From positions 22,134,001 through 22,198,000 of the forward strand of contig OZ231127.1 in NCBI GenBank assembly GCA_965153355.1: a DNA stretch of 64,000 nt, written 5' to 3'. A program made the translations under genes and the position numbers. Source of the DNA: Flaccisagitta enflata. Lineage: Eukaryota > Chaetognatha > Sagittoidea > Aphragmophora. The notes beneath the pieces were generated by a model. It was given only the letters and a program-made list of their open reading frames with translations. It ran no database searches and was not told the DNA's origin. Below, piece by piece: positions 37,468 through 58,096 of this stretch (positions are counted from its first letter, which is position 1; each line of letters starts with the position of its first letter).

Positions 37468-38224
37468 TTACTTTTTAGTCACGTGCACGCGACTCTACAT
37501 TCCGCTTTGTCTGTCCATCTATCCCTCTGTTGGTTGGTTTGTCAGTCCCATACTTATACTTTTTATTAACAATTTTATTTTTTCAAGTCATTTAAGGTTA
37601 TTTTAGGGTATACCAAGTCATTCTAAGTCATTCTAATCATTTTATGTCATTCTAAATGTAAGTCTTGCATGCGACTTATAAGTATTAACCATGTTTGTTA
37701 TTTATGGATTTTTTTTTCAATGATGCCTTGGCTGAAATGCCTGATAACCCCTTCCCTTGCTCAGCCCCATACAACATTTGGGCTTTGAAAAATTCTCTAT
37801 CAATTTAACATAACATAGAGATTGAGTAAGGAGGATTATATCAATAAATGAAGAATAATCGATAATTTACTGCCTATTTGTTCAAAAAATGCTCAATACG
37901 GGGCCCTAAGAGCCAATTATTCCCCCATAAGAGGGCCAAGGTGCTCATAAATGTTTCAGGTGGACTACATTCATCTATTGGAGGTATATTTATGCAATTT
38001 TGGTGATTTAAATGCAACTTCATCTTTGAAAACTGACAAAAAATGGCAAAAAATGAGTGAAAAGGTCATATATGCTCGTTACCCGGCCAGGGCAAGTTCT
38101 AAACATCGTTTTTTTGCATTTTTGACTTCACCAATGGATTCCCCATGCAAAAACACCCAAGATAGGGGGGCGCCACCTAGGGAAAACTTTCATGTTGACA
38201 AAAAAAATATAGTTAATGACATGA
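37468..38224. repeat. outer inverted repeat, right copy (partner 26985-27720)
   Basis: Reverse-orientation counterpart about 9.7 kb away. Both copies keep a short open frame with the peptide core DKKWQKMSEKVIYARY and FFAFLTSPMDSPCKNTQDRG. I do not recognise it and it may be a by-product of DNA similarity. Confidence 0.85.
37473..37705 (-). mobile_element. HP repeat within the outer inverted repeat, right copy
   Basis: AGTCACGTGCACGCGACT (37477-37494, one mismatch), CTACATTCCGCTTTGTCTGTCC, tandem TCATTCTAAG units, and the end GCATGCGACTTATAAG..AACCATGTTTG. It is a diverged partner of the copy at 27514. Confidence 0.7.
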
Positions 38225-38717
38225 CCAGAGATGCACCTCGATTCAAAGTGCACATCCTTAGCAATTAAGGGACGTTTAGATTCATTAAGACTAAGCCTAA
38301 GGGTCGTTAACTTGCATGGGAACTTCTATCGCCGAGTGAATGAAAGGAAATTGTCCAAGATTCTTGTATCGTCGACATTAGCAATCGGGCATTATCATCA
38401 TCATCGCTCGTAACATCCATCATCATCATCATCATCGTCATGATCGGCATCATTTTCAAGATTGGTAACATCCATCCTTTCTTCCGGTCTGACGATTGAG
38501 CGCATCATCCATTCATGAATGCATAGTTTTCCTCTTCCTCCTCATTTTTCTTCTAATCCTTACTCCTCCTTCCCCTCCTCCTCTTCCCTTTTCCGCTCCT
38601 TATCATCGACATCGGCCTCAAGAAAATCCCAGATGAGGTCAATGAAACAAAGGCTCAAGTTGAATGGAAAGAGTTGTACTCTTGTTTGTTTCTTGTGTGT
38701 GTAAATTTGTGATGTAG

Positions 38718-38775
<58 letters not shown>

Positions 38776-39400
38776 CCGGTGATCATGATCAGGCCCGGAC
38801 CTGTGGCCTTTTCAACAGAAGTAGATGCTATGCCTATGAAGCAATGAGAGAGAGAGAAAGACAGACAGAGAGACAGACAGACCGAGACAGACAGACAGAC
38901 AGAGAGAGACAGACAAATTTGTTGGGACGCAAACTCCATCGACCTTCTTTGGTCCGTACGAATGGGGGGGGGGTGTGTGTCATCTCAACAATATCGCCGT
39001 GCAATCTAGGCCTTGTTGTGAACTGGCAAATGAGACAAAGAATGGAATAGTGTTGAACTGCAATGTGCAGATCACCATCGCTAATAGCTAACAGGCATCG
39101 CTATTTGGAGCCATCATATTTGAGTATTTGGACCCATTTACCGTTGTTTAGGCCCAACTCTCGTTTTCGACCCTCGTCTACCATTTCAGCACCAACTTCC
39201 ACAATTCCATCATTACGTTTAAGGCAGATGCAATTTCTTACCCCTTATGCAGTTTTGCTACCCACCCACCTCCAACCCAACACCATCTTCTAGCATTCAC
39301 GCCCTCACCCCCCCCCCCCCAATAAAAAAGGGCCTTCCGATTCGCCCCATTGAAGACCTGAGGCTTCTTTACTCATCGCTGGCGGAAACTTGGCTCAGTT
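38225..39400. other. no gene recognised (38225-39400)
   Basis: ATC/CAT-rich patches (38390-38470), the GA and GACA tracts, and a poly-C run at 39307-39320. Confidence 0.5.
38721..38912. repeat. (GA)n and (GACA)n
   Basis: GA at 38721-38771 and a GACAGACAGA block at 38855-38912, with about 75 bp of unique sequence between. Confidence 0.9.
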
Positions 39401-39401
39401 T

Positions 39402-39987
<586 letters not shown>

Positions 39988-41032
39988 CTTTACTCCCCCC
40001 TTCAGATGTTTTCATCTTTTTTTCCCTAGGCCTTATTTTGTTTGTTATTGTTTTGTTTTCTCTTTGTGTCAGACTCGGAGTCTTCATCATTATAGTCGGA
40101 AAGATCATCGTCGTCGTCATCGTCATCGTCGCTCTTTTTTTTCAAGAAAGGAGGGGGGGTGTGTAGGAGATTGTTGATGTTGTCGGCGGCGGCGGCGGAA
40201 TCTGGAGACTACCGTTTGGCCGCCAGCAATCGCGAGACGTCCAGACTCGAATTCTTTTGAAAGAAAGAAAAAGGGAGCGCCGTTGGCTTTGTTTACCCTG
40301 GACAGATAATCATCACTCTTTTACAGCTTCTATATGTTGAGCATGAACACGGCCAACCTCATTATTTCTCACTTTTTAAATCTTTGTCTCTAAGGATTCG
40401 CAGGGGAAAAAATTGAATGAAAATGCCCGAGGATGCCCATCGAAGAGCTTCTAAGGTTTCTATACTCGATAAATTGACTGCATGATGAAAACCATTATGC
40501 TTCAATGTGATAGCTGATAGTTGATCAGTAAGCATTTTTTTTTCTTTTTTGTATCGCATAATTTTCAGTTTCCTTTCTGGCGTTCCTTTAGACTACAGCG
40601 AATCTTGAGAAACCATGCATTATCCTATTTCCTATGGACAAGATACTATTTGAGCACTGAGCAGGTTACAAGAAAAAAAACTTTCAAATCTGCTACACTC
40701 ACTAACTCAGTAACTTTTGCCCAATCAGCTCTGGCCGCGGCAAAAAATGTTGACGATTAATCTGTATGATGTCATCGAGTACCCTGAAGTTCATAATTTC
40801 TTGGGTAAACAAGGCAGTTCACTTTCCCATCTCTGCCTTCTTCTTTCCAGCCTGCTCAGTTGAGCTCTCATACTACTCGAATTTAACTCCTTGTCTTTTT
40901 TACTCCCCCAATTTATCATAACATCGTAGTTCACTCAAAAAGTCAAAACCAGCGCCGTCAGAAAGAATTCCTTCGCCTTTAAGTTCGCCTTTTAGTCCAT
41001 AGTTCAAATGACTCACAGCCAACGGAATAACA

Positions 41033-41340
41033 ACAAGGCCAGATACACAGCTATCCAAGTCATGCACGTATGGGCAAGAAACTGACAAAAACAGGCTAAT
41101 CCTGCATTTGCGCAGTAGTGCCGTTAGAACAGCCTGTATGCTCCAAATAAGTGTTACAATGACAGTAAAAATGATTCGCGAGTATCCGGTCTCAAACCAA
41201 GGCCATAGCCCATGCCAGTCGCTTGCGTTTGAGCAGGGCCAGTAATGGCAGTAATAGCCAGTAATACCAATAAATCCTCCATTATCAATAAAATCATAAA
41301 ATAAAGGACTTCGCATCGGACGGACAAACAGATGAACTTC
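41033..41340 (+). mobile_element. degenerate HP repeat
   Basis: ACAAGGCCAGATACACAGC, inner GTCATGCACGTATGGGCAAG, and near the end GCATCGGACGGACAAACAG. The hairpin is not preserved. Confidence 0.4.
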
Positions 41341-41591
41341 CTATCTATTTGGTTTAAACAGAGGACAGACTTGGCTTTTTTTACTCATTGGAACAACTTC
41401 TTTCGGGGAAATCGAACTAACATCTGTTTTAAAGAAATAAGAAACGTAAAAGATACTTTGAGACAGACAAAATTTTCTTTTCTTTCTTTTTTTTCTTTCT
41501 TTTATTCTTTTCTACATCAGTCAAAGAACGCATGGGGCATCGGAGCAAAGCCGGTTACGCAGGGCAGAGCTCTATAAAATGTTTAGATTTT

Positions 41592-41772
41592 AACAAGTAA
41601 CGCGGGGTTCCAATGTCGCGGACGGGTGGGCAGGGGGTATCTAACCCCCATTCACACCTGCCCCCTAACCACACACGAGCATCAAAAACGCTCATATCCA
41701 CAGACCAACAAACCAATGGACCTGGGCAGATGGACAAAGCATTTCATAGAGTTGCTAGTACTCGACTAAAAA
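41592..41772 (+). mobile_element. HP repeat (decaying hairpin)
   Basis: AACAAGTAACGCGGGGTTCC, inner GTCGCGGACGGGTGGGCAG, ATCTAACCCCCATTCACACC, CAGATGGACAAAGCATTTC. It ends in AGTTGCTAGTACTCGACT (41750-41767), where only the outer five pairs (one of them G-T) remain, then AAAAAT. Confidence 0.65.
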
Positions 41773-42301
41773 TTGGGAAAAATTCCACTAGAAGTCCAAC
41801 ACGGTTGACTTTACGTTAATCCGGCTGAAGCTATACATAAACTTCCTTTCGGCTCCTTTCGCTACGCCTTGCTCATCGCAGAAGTCCCATTGAAATTCAC
41901 TATAAACCGAAAAAGATAATCTCGTTTTTCTTGCGGTCGTTTCGGTCGTCGTCTTCGTGCCCCGAAATCGATTCGTGAAGCTGCCGTCGTTATCGCTTAG
42001 ACCCCTATCAGAAGGCTAACGCCATCTGCCGCCGTGCAAATCCCAATTCGGATACAAAAGCATCGATATTTTTTCTTCTTCTTCCCTTTCCTTCCTCACA
42101 AAAAGTGAAAAAAGAAGCAACGGCAGCTGTTACACGCGCGTACTAACATTGCAATGCATTGTGACGTCACATGCGGGAGGCGATCTAATCTCTGACTACC
42201 TACTTTCGACACTTTCACCATTGCTTTCCTTTTCTATCTTTTTTTCTTCTTTTATTTCTTTCATTTGTTCTCTATCCTAATTCCGTTATTGCACGTTGTA
42301 G

Positions 42302-42752
<451 letters not shown>

Positions 42753-43497
42753 GAGAGTGATGTATTAGTCCAGTTAACATAATGAAATTGTACAAATTTT
42801 TTTTAGATAACACAAATAAGAATCTCATATGTTGTAATGGAAAAAAAATATTTGCTTTTTGAAAAATGCCTCTTTTGGCATTTGCTTCATAGATTTCTCA
42901 GAATTTAAAAGAATCCTCTTTTATTAGCTGATTTTAGCCATGTCCTCATTAGAATAAATCTATTCATATTCTAAATGTACCCAGAGCATCCTTTTTAAAA
43001 AAACATTGAGAAATATTGCTATTTTTTAAAATTCTATATATTTTGAAAAATTGTAGGTTTTTTAAGGGAGCAATTTTTATATCTTTCTTTAAAATTGTTT
43101 CTTGCACACATATTGTTGACAAGCAGATTCAGTACATAAAAAATATCCATGGTATTTGTGAGTATTAAATAAAGAGTAAAAAAGATGATATCAATGCTAG
43201 GACATGAAAGTTGATTTTAGTAGGATGGAGTACATGGTAACTGTAACAGTTATGAATAACAGATGAAAGAGAGAGAGAGAGAGAGAGAGAGAGAAGAAAG
43301 AAATAAAGAAAGAAAGAGAGAAAGAGCGAAAGAAAGAGAGAGAAAGATGAATTTTATTAGGAGATGAATAAAAGATAGAAAGATAGAATATCTAAATAAT
43401 GAGAAAATAAATTATTGCATTACTCAGATTCTAAATTACAAGCAGAGAGCCAATTTTAAGTAACGCGCCTTAGAAAATTCTAAATAACGCGCTGTTC

Positions 43498-46135
<2,638 letters not shown>

Positions 46136-46350
46136 TTTTGTCTTCACTCTCTCTGTCTCTTTTTGTCTTACTCTCTCTCTCTCTTTTTGTCTTACTCTCT
46201 CTCTGTCTCTTTTTGTCCTTACTCTCTCTGTCTCTTTTTCATCATACCTCTCTCTCTCTCTCTCTCTTTTAATATACCTCTCCCTCTCTTTTTTTCTTTC
46301 ACTCTCTCTCTTTTTGTCTTGCCTCTCCCTCTCTTTTGTCCTTACTCTCC
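46136..46350. repeat. degenerate TCTCTCTTTTTGTC repeat
   Basis: About eight units of CTCTCTCTG..TTTTTGTCTTACT, about 28 bp each. It links the CT array to the TCATTTTAAG tract of the HP repeat. Confidence 0.8.
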
Positions 46351-46741
46351 CTCTTTTTTTGTCATTTTAGGTCATTTTAAGTCATTCTAAATCAATCTAA
46401 ATCATTCTAAGGGTGCGTCTGCATTCACCATGTTATTTGGATGATTTATCTGGATATCAATATCCGGATATTCTACATAGTGAATTTACAAAATTTACTA
46501 CATGAAATACCCGGATACTATTATTCAAATAAAATATCCGAATAAGCTGATTAATGCAGACACACCTTAAGTCATTTTAAGTCATTTTTGATCATTAGGT
46601 CATTTTAAAATTTTAAGTCCTTTTTGGTTATTCAAAGTCATTCTCAGGCATTCTAAGTAATTCTAAGTCATTTTAACTCATTCTAAGTCACTTTTAGTCT
46701 GTAAGTCTCGCACGCGACTTATAGGTGTTGGCCTTGTTTCA
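46350..46741 (-). mobile_element. HP repeat inner end with AAGTCATTTT tandem tract
   Basis: Tandem TCATTTTAAG units (46360-46410 and 46567-46690), interrupted by a MITE, then CTCGCACGCGACTTATAGG and TTGGCCTTGTTTC (about 46705-46741). No head was found; the left side merges into the CT/TTTTGTC array. Confidence 0.6.
46411..46566. mobile_element. 156-bp MITE inside an HP tandem tract
   Basis: GGGTGCGTCTGCATT at the left and AATGCAGACACACC at the right are near-perfect inverted ends. The interior carries inverted copies of TTATTTGGAT/ATCCGAATAA and TATCCGGATA. It interrupts a TCATTCTAAG repeat and is flanked by TCTAA and TTAAG, so a TAA/TTA duplication is possible. Confidence 0.75.
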
Positions 46742-46861
46742 GATGCATCATGCTGTATAAACTTGCACAATTAATCATCAGAACCTGATAATTACAAATG
46801 TAGTGAAAAAAGAAGTGCTAAATTGAATTTTTTTTTAATTGAGCAACAGACTGAATGAAGA

Positions 46862-46995
46862 TGAACAAGTGATGGTGGGCAGGGGCATCTAACCCCCATC
46901 CACACCACAACCCCCCACACACTCAAGCTGACAGATGGACCAACAGACCGACAGACGGGTAAAGCCTCTTATAGAGTTGCATGCCCGCAAGTATT
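46862..46995 (+). mobile_element. short degenerate HP repeat
   Basis: GAACAAGTGATGGTGGGCAG, ATCTAACCCCCATCCACACC, CCAACAGACCGACAGACGGG, AAAGCCTCTTATAGAG, and a decayed hairpin AGTTGCATGCCCGCAAGT (46975-46992). The left end has lost the sequence between ACAAGTGA and GTGGGCAG. Confidence 0.6.
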
Positions 46996-47513
46996 AAGCT
47001 TTTACTCCTTAATGCTTCATCTTCATGACCTGGAATTGCTTTTCTCTTAAAGTACTAAGCTTGACGTTTTTTGTATCAAAATTTCATGGGTCTAAGTTGA
47101 ATAGTTTGTTCATAAGATCAGTTTGAAATAAAATGAACTTTCACAGTTTGAGCATGATTATTGACTTTTTTCATCTGGGCAGTTTCTTTTTTAATGGTTC
47201 TGATGATGAAGCGGTTTAAGCCAAAGATGCTAAATTGGTTTCAAATCATCTTCCATTTGAGACCAATCTGGCATCTAAAGATCAGGCCGTCTTCAAATAA
47301 GAGCAAATCAAAGAAAAACTTCCCCGGTTAAAGAAGGAGATTTTGAGCTGAAAATGAGGTTTTCTAGAAATGCCTTTTTACTTCAATTTGATGTTGTGGA
47401 CAAACTATTCAACTCAGAACCATGAAATTTTGATACAAAAAACGTCAGACATAGTACTATACAAGAAAAATGATTTCAAATCATGAAGATGAAGCATGTA
47501 GGAGTAAAAGCTT
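46996..47513. mobile_element. 518-bp foldback
   Basis: AAGCTTTTACTCC at the left pairs with GGAGTAAAAGCTT at the right. GCTTCATCTTCATGA, ACGTTTTTTGTATCAAAATT and TTGAATAGTTTGT all have inverse partners at 47400-47490. The centre (about 47255) is AAATTGGTTTCAAATC..GAGACCAATCTGG. It abuts a decayed HP repeat. Confidence 0.8.
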
Positions 47514-47565
47514 GACACTTTTTTGCATTTGACAATGTTCACACTGTAATGCCTCGATGAAAAAC

Positions 47566-47760
47566 AAGGCCGGATACACAGCTACCGAAGTCGCGTGCGG
47601 GTGGGCAAGGGCCATTTTTGAGGTCAACAGACCATTTGAACAGGAGCAGTGAGGTCAAAGAAATGAAATCATAAAAAAAAGTAAAACGTGACTGACCGAC
47701 TGACCAACCAACCGACCGACGGACAAAGCGGGTTGTAGAGTCGCGTGCACGCGACTAAAA
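47566..47760 (+). mobile_element. HP repeat (GTCGCG stem, both ends intact)
   Basis: AACAAGGCCGGATACACAGC, inner AAGTCGCGTGCGGGTGGGC, CCAACCAACCGACCGACGG, ACAAAGCGGGTTGTAG, then the perfect palindrome AGTCGCGTGCACGCGACT (47739-47756) with AAAAAT. The inner GTCGCGTGC equals one arm of the terminal palindrome. Confidence 0.82.
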
Positions 47761-47762
47761 AT

Positions 47763-47935
47763 GGTTCTCTCACCTTGACGTTGTCCAGAACGAACCATCT
47801 CGGTTAAATTTTAACATCATCTTGGCAAAAACCAAATGTTGCTTCAGCCGGAGGCCCCCATGTGAAACGGTTGCGAAAACACTGGCCAGTTGGGCAAAAG
47901 AAAATTTTACTACACCAATCCAGACGCAGAAGTAA
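47763..47935. other. short open stretch with protein-like content on both strands, unassigned
   Basis: Between an HP repeat and a MITE. The plus strand reads LDVVQNEPSRLNFNIILAKT onward to a stop near 47935, and the minus strand is open too. I do not recognise either and cannot tell which, if any, was coding. Confidence 0.2.
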
Positions 47936-48003
47936 TATATATCATGAATTTGTGGATAGAACGCCCCGAGACGTAGGACTTGCCAAAAACGAGTACACGC
48001 CAT

Positions 48004-48420
48004 ATTTTTTATAAGAACACAGTTTTTTGAAGTGAGGCTCAGCGTTCTTATTTGCCAATTTTCAGCCTCAAATATTCTTAACCCGTTCTTATTTTTTTAG
48101 CATGGAAGTTCTTTATCATAGTTGCTAACTAGTCATATTCAACGAAATGAATATATTTAATTCTCAGTGTTTAGAATTTTTGTTTATGTTAAGTCATAAA
48201 ATTTATAAAAACGTAAATGATAAAAGTAATTGGTTGAATTGTTTAGGTTAAAGGATTCTGTACAACGTTTTTTCATTGTATCCTCAAAAAAATTTGTAAA
48301 AGCGTACTTTAGAATATATTTGTGCAAAAATCTGAGCCTGGGCATGTTCTTAGGATGTTTTTATTTTTTCATCATATCTGAGGGTGATGTTCTTATAAAC
48401 AGTGTTCTTAAACAAAATAC
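48004..48420. mobile_element. possible longer relative of the TTTTTTATAAGAAC MITE
   Basis: ATTTTTTATAAGAACACAG at the left and GATGTTCTTATAAACAGTG followed by TTCTTAAAC at the right resemble the 49196 element's ends, about 400 bp apart. The right end is imperfect. Confidence 0.4.
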
Positions 48421-48478
48421 AGCGTGTAAACGGAAATAAGACCTGTTCCAGTCCACTACGGTACGGTATGTTGAACAC

Positions 48479-48668
48479 AAGTGACGCGGGGTAACAATAT
48501 CGTTGCGGACGGGTGGGCAGGAGCATACAACCCTCAACCGCCCCCCCCCCCCACACACAGACAATTAAAATGGCAGCAACATAAATGCTCGTATCTACAA
48601 ATTTCCACTCGGTCATCACGGACCAATGGACAAAGCCTCCTGTATAGTTGCGTGTCCGTAACTATAAA
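48479..48668 (+). mobile_element. HP repeat (GTTGCG stem)
   Basis: AAGTGACGCGGGGTAACAAT, inner TCGTTGCGGACGGGTGGGC, a poly-C tract, CGGACCAATGGACAAAGCC, and AGTTGCGTGTCCGTAACT (48646-48663, one mismatch) with ATAAAC. Confidence 0.72.
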
Positions 48669-49195
48669 CTATGCTAATATATTCGTTGAGGACGGTCAAC
48701 GATCAACCCCAGCCACGGATCCGACAGAGAAGAGTCTCCACGAAAACTACGTTTGATTTGCATCCCGAAATGCCTCCACATCTTCGTCTTATCCAAGGAC
48801 TCGCTTATTCAAATACCTTCCTTTGCTCTGTGTACTGCGTAAATTGATGCACCCCCGCCGTACGCCGCAGACCGACAAATGCGCGTCGGGTTGATGCCAT
48901 TTGACTCAATCTAAGGATTTCGTGCATGTTTCCTTGTTTCGAGGACAGATTACCTCACGAGGCAATATAAGTGGCAGAGAGAAACAAAAGACGCCATTAG
49001 GATGATATCCCTGCCCTAGGAGTAGGAGCTACAGGATACAGTGGATGCCCCTTTACCGTAACAGTAACAGAGTAATCAGGTTTGCAGGATATTGGTAAAA
49101 AGAACTTGCCGTCATATCATAGAGAGAGAGAGAGAGAGTCATCCAAGGATCGCACATGGTCAGTGGCACAGGATGCCCTGCTTGGAGTGATACAC

Positions 49196-49351
49196 TTATT
49201 TTTTATAAGAACCTAGTTTATAAGAACATCAAGCCTTGAAATAGCTCAAAAATTAAGAACGTTGTAGTTATTTTACTAGTAGCTATCTCTATCTCTATCT
49301 CTATCTCTTTTAAAGGCTTCAGAAAAAATATGACGTTCTTATAAAAAATAA
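49196..49351. mobile_element. 156-bp MITE with 17-bp ends
   Basis: TTATTTTTTATAAGAAC at the left and its exact inverse GTTCTTATAAAAAATAA at the right. The interior holds a short (CTATCT)n run. Similar ends occur at 48004. Confidence 0.78.
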
Positions 49352-49379
49352 CAAATGTAAACTGATGAAATTGAGTGCA

Positions 49380-49790
49380 GGGCAATGGCCCCAAAGGGCC
49401 AATGTCCTCTAGGACATGGGTGAATTTCCAGACCTCCTAAATGGGAATGTAACAGGCCTGAGGAGACTTGTTTAGATTACTGAAAGGAGGTCTAAAATGG
49501 CAGATTTCAGGCCTGATCAGCAGATTTGGCGTGTGAAGGGCAGGCTAGAGGTCTGACGGGCAAATTTGAGGCCTGGAGGACTGATTTGAGGCCTGGATGG
49601 CTGATTTGAGAACTGGAGGGCGGATTTGCGGTCTGAAGGGCTGATTTGAGGTCTGGAGGGCTGATTTGAGGGCCAAAATCAGGCTGATATGAGGCCGCAA
49701 TAGCCAAGGGGGGGACAGATAGACGAAAGGACGGACGTCTGGAAATTCACTCATGTCCTACAGGACATCGGCCCTTTCAGGCCGCTGCCC
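49380..49790. mobile_element. inverted-end element around a minisatellite, copy 2
   Basis: Left end GGGCAATGGCCCCAAAGGGC, CAATGTCCTCTAGGACATGG and GTGAATTTCCAGAC. The right end is the inverse (GTCTGGAAATTCACTCATG, TCCTACAGGACATCGGCCC, GGCCGCTGCCC). The interior holds GGCTGATTTGAGGTCTGGAG units (49500-49690). Compared with copy 1, the ends are homologous and the minisatellite is related but on the opposite strand. Confidence 0.68.
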
Positions 49791-50337
49791 AAAAAAAGGG
49801 AGTGGAGGATTCAGAAACCGGAAAAAAGACAACCTGGGACCATCAGTTGAGAGATCAGGTTTGCAGGATTTTTGTCATAAGAACTTGCCATAATGATTGG
49901 GTATAGTGTGGGATATCGTTCCCCCTAACTGAAAAATAAAGGAACAGGGCCTTGTGAGCCCTCACTGACTAATTGATAAACGCATCACTCCTAGTTTTCC
50001 ATTTAGCAAAACTAACTTTGCAAACATCTATTCCCAGTCTAACCCAATGCTTACCAAAATAGCTAGGGGCAAATGTTTGTTACCTGTGTTACCAAAATCC
50101 CACAAATCACCAGGGGGCAACATTGTCAAGAAACCATACCCTTGATGGATAGAATCGAGGTCAAGCTTAATGCGACCGCCGGACCGCAGTATGAAATCAG
50201 TGGAATGTAGGCATTTGTCTTACCTATACGTTAAAGTATGAATTGGAACTGTCTATCTATCTATCTGTCAAAACCTATTTTCATTAGGTCACGAAATTTG
50301 CAAAAACAAAGAACCATTTCATCAAATCAGTCTAAAA

Positions 50338-50341
<4 letters not shown>

Positions 50342-50431
<90 letters not shown>
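50342..50431. repeat. (CT)n
   Basis: About 45 uninterrupted CT units. Confidence 0.95.
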
Positions 50432-50433
<2 letters not shown>

Positions 50434-50444
50434 AGTACCGTAAA

Positions 50445-51272
50445 TTCTTTTAAAGCACCGTGTTACGTGACTTCACCCCACTTTGTCCATCCGCCCGTCA
50501 GCTGGTTGGTTGGTTGGTCGGTCGATCACATTTTCTTTTTTGTTAGTTTTTTTTCTTATTCGTTCATTTTAAGACAAGCCACTTTAAATCAAGATCATTT
50601 TAAGTCATTTTAAGCTATTCTAAGCAGGAGTGTATATAGTTACACGGTTTTTTATTTCTTTCGTCCCCCCCTGCCTTCGATTTTCTTCCCCACGACGCTT
50701 TGCATCTTATCAAAAATCTAGGATTTCTTCCCCATAGAGCAATAAAGCTGAATATTTTAAGTAGTGTTAAATTGTGTTATACGTATTAGGTTTTACCAAA
50801 TAGAACTGCCAAAATTAATATTTTCCTAAAATTTCATTATTATCTCTTTTTCCCCCTTCTTTTCCCTTCTCTATCCTCAGGAAATATGCAAGTACACTGT
50901 ATACACCCCTGATTATAAGTAAATTTAAGTTATTTCAGTCGTTCTACTTATTTTAGTCATTTCAAGTCATTTCAAGTACTTTCAAGTACTTTCAAGTACT
51001 TTCAAGTACTTTCAAGTACTTTCAAGTACTTTCAAGTCAATTCAAGTCAATTCAAGTCAATTCAAGTCAATTCAAGTCAATTCAAGTCAATTCAAGTCAA
51101 TTCAAGTCAATTCAAGTCAATTCAAGTCAATTCAAGTCATTTCAAGTCATTTCAAGTCAGTTTTAGTCATCTTAGGTCTAGGTCATTTTAAGTCAATGAA
51201 AATCATTAGTTTTGTGAATATGTAATCAATTATGTAAGTCTCGCATGCGATTTACAAATGTTGGCCCTGTTT
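50445..51272 (-). mobile_element. HP repeat, long form with TCAAGTCAAT minisatellite
   Basis: Degenerate head (GTGTTACGTGACTTCACCCC, TTTGTCCATCCGCCCG, TTGGTTGGTTGGTCGG) and end (CTCGCATGCGATTTACAAA, TTGGCCCTGTTTC). The interior contains 50930-51180: TCAAGTACTT and TCAAGTCAAT units of 10 bp, about 25 copies. Confidence 0.55.
50930..51180. repeat. minisatellite, unit 10 bp (TTCAAGTCAA)
   Basis: Six near-identical TTTCAAGTAC units followed by about a dozen TTCAAGTCAA units, then TTCAAGTCAT. The sharp switch between variants suggests recent local expansion. Confidence 0.9.
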
Positions 51273-51287
51273 CAAATTCTTATCAAT

Positions 51288-51471
51288 TTTAGTCGCGTGC
51301 ACGCGACTCTATACTCCGCTTCGACCGTCCTCCATCGGTCGATCTGTCTGTCAGCCCGTCACACCTTTTCCTTTTTTATCAATTTTACTTCCTTAAGTCA
51401 TTCTCTTAAGTCATACCAAGTCATTCTCTAAGTCTCGCAAGCGACTTACAGGTGTTCGCCTTGTTTCTTTA
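51288..51471 (-). mobile_element. HP repeat, compact complete copy
   Basis: About 184 bp. It has AGTCGCGTGCACGCGACT (51291-51308), CTATACTCCGCTTCGACCG, CGGTCGATCTGTCTGTC, TTAAGTCATTCTC units, CTCGCAAGCGACTTACAGG and TTCGCCTTGTTTC. A good reference copy for the short form. Confidence 0.82.
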
Positions 51472-51923
51472 CGGTTCCCACTTGCTGTTCCCAATTATCT
51501 CGCTCCGTTGATCGAAAAAATGTCTGTCACATGTAAAAATTATACTGCGCCAGACTGAGGCCTTGAAACCCCAATTGTGCATAAACTCTGTTTCTTTCAG
51601 AGACCGCGCAGGCATATATGAATATTGAGATCGTGATAGACACTAGACGATTTCAAAGTTAACAAGGGAAAAACTTAATAAGTGAGGATCATTGTTGATC
51701 ATTGTTGAGAATTGACAACGTTGGTCAATGGCAATGCACATATTACCGGTTGTTCCAAGGCCTCAGGCTAGTAAAATCTATTTCGTGCAATCTAACTGGT
51801 AAGCAAACGATAATCAATAACAAATTACAAAATCTTTTTCTGAAAGGCGTTAAAAATTCATCTATGGATGCATAACAGATTCAAGTCATTAAAACCCTAC
51901 GAAATAGATTAAAAGAGATGATT
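51472..51923. other. kinesin 3' flank
   Basis: The presumed 3' UTR and downstream region on the minus strand. I did not find a canonical AATAAA close to the stop, so the transcript end is unknown. Confidence 0.4.
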
Positions 51924-57658
<5,735 letters not shown>

Positions 57659-57740
57659 CTGAACGGAATCGCAGAAAGGATAAGGATGAATACATAGAAT
57701 GCAATACAAGATAAGATAAAACGCAATAAGAAAAGGAAGG

Positions 57741-57753
57741 AAGAGAGAAGGAG

Positions 57754-57816
<63 letters not shown>

Positions 57817-57897
57817 GAAAGAAAAATGAAAGAAATAAAGAAAGAAGGAAAGAAAGAAAGAAAAAAAGAAAGAAAGAAAGAAAGAAAATAAGAAGGA

Positions 57898-57949
<52 letters not shown>

Positions 57950-58033
57950 ACGAAAGAAAAAGAAAGAGGGGATAAAAGTGAGAGGCCGGAAAGAAAGACA
58001 AAGAAAGCAAGAAAGAAAGCAAGAAAGAAAGCG

Positions 58034-58096
<63 letters not shown>

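Larger units (their letters stand above)
39988..42300. other. no gene recognised outside HP copies (39988-42300)
   Basis: 40080-40200 has short CGTCAT and GGC runs. No splice-linked coding frame was found. Confidence 0.45.
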
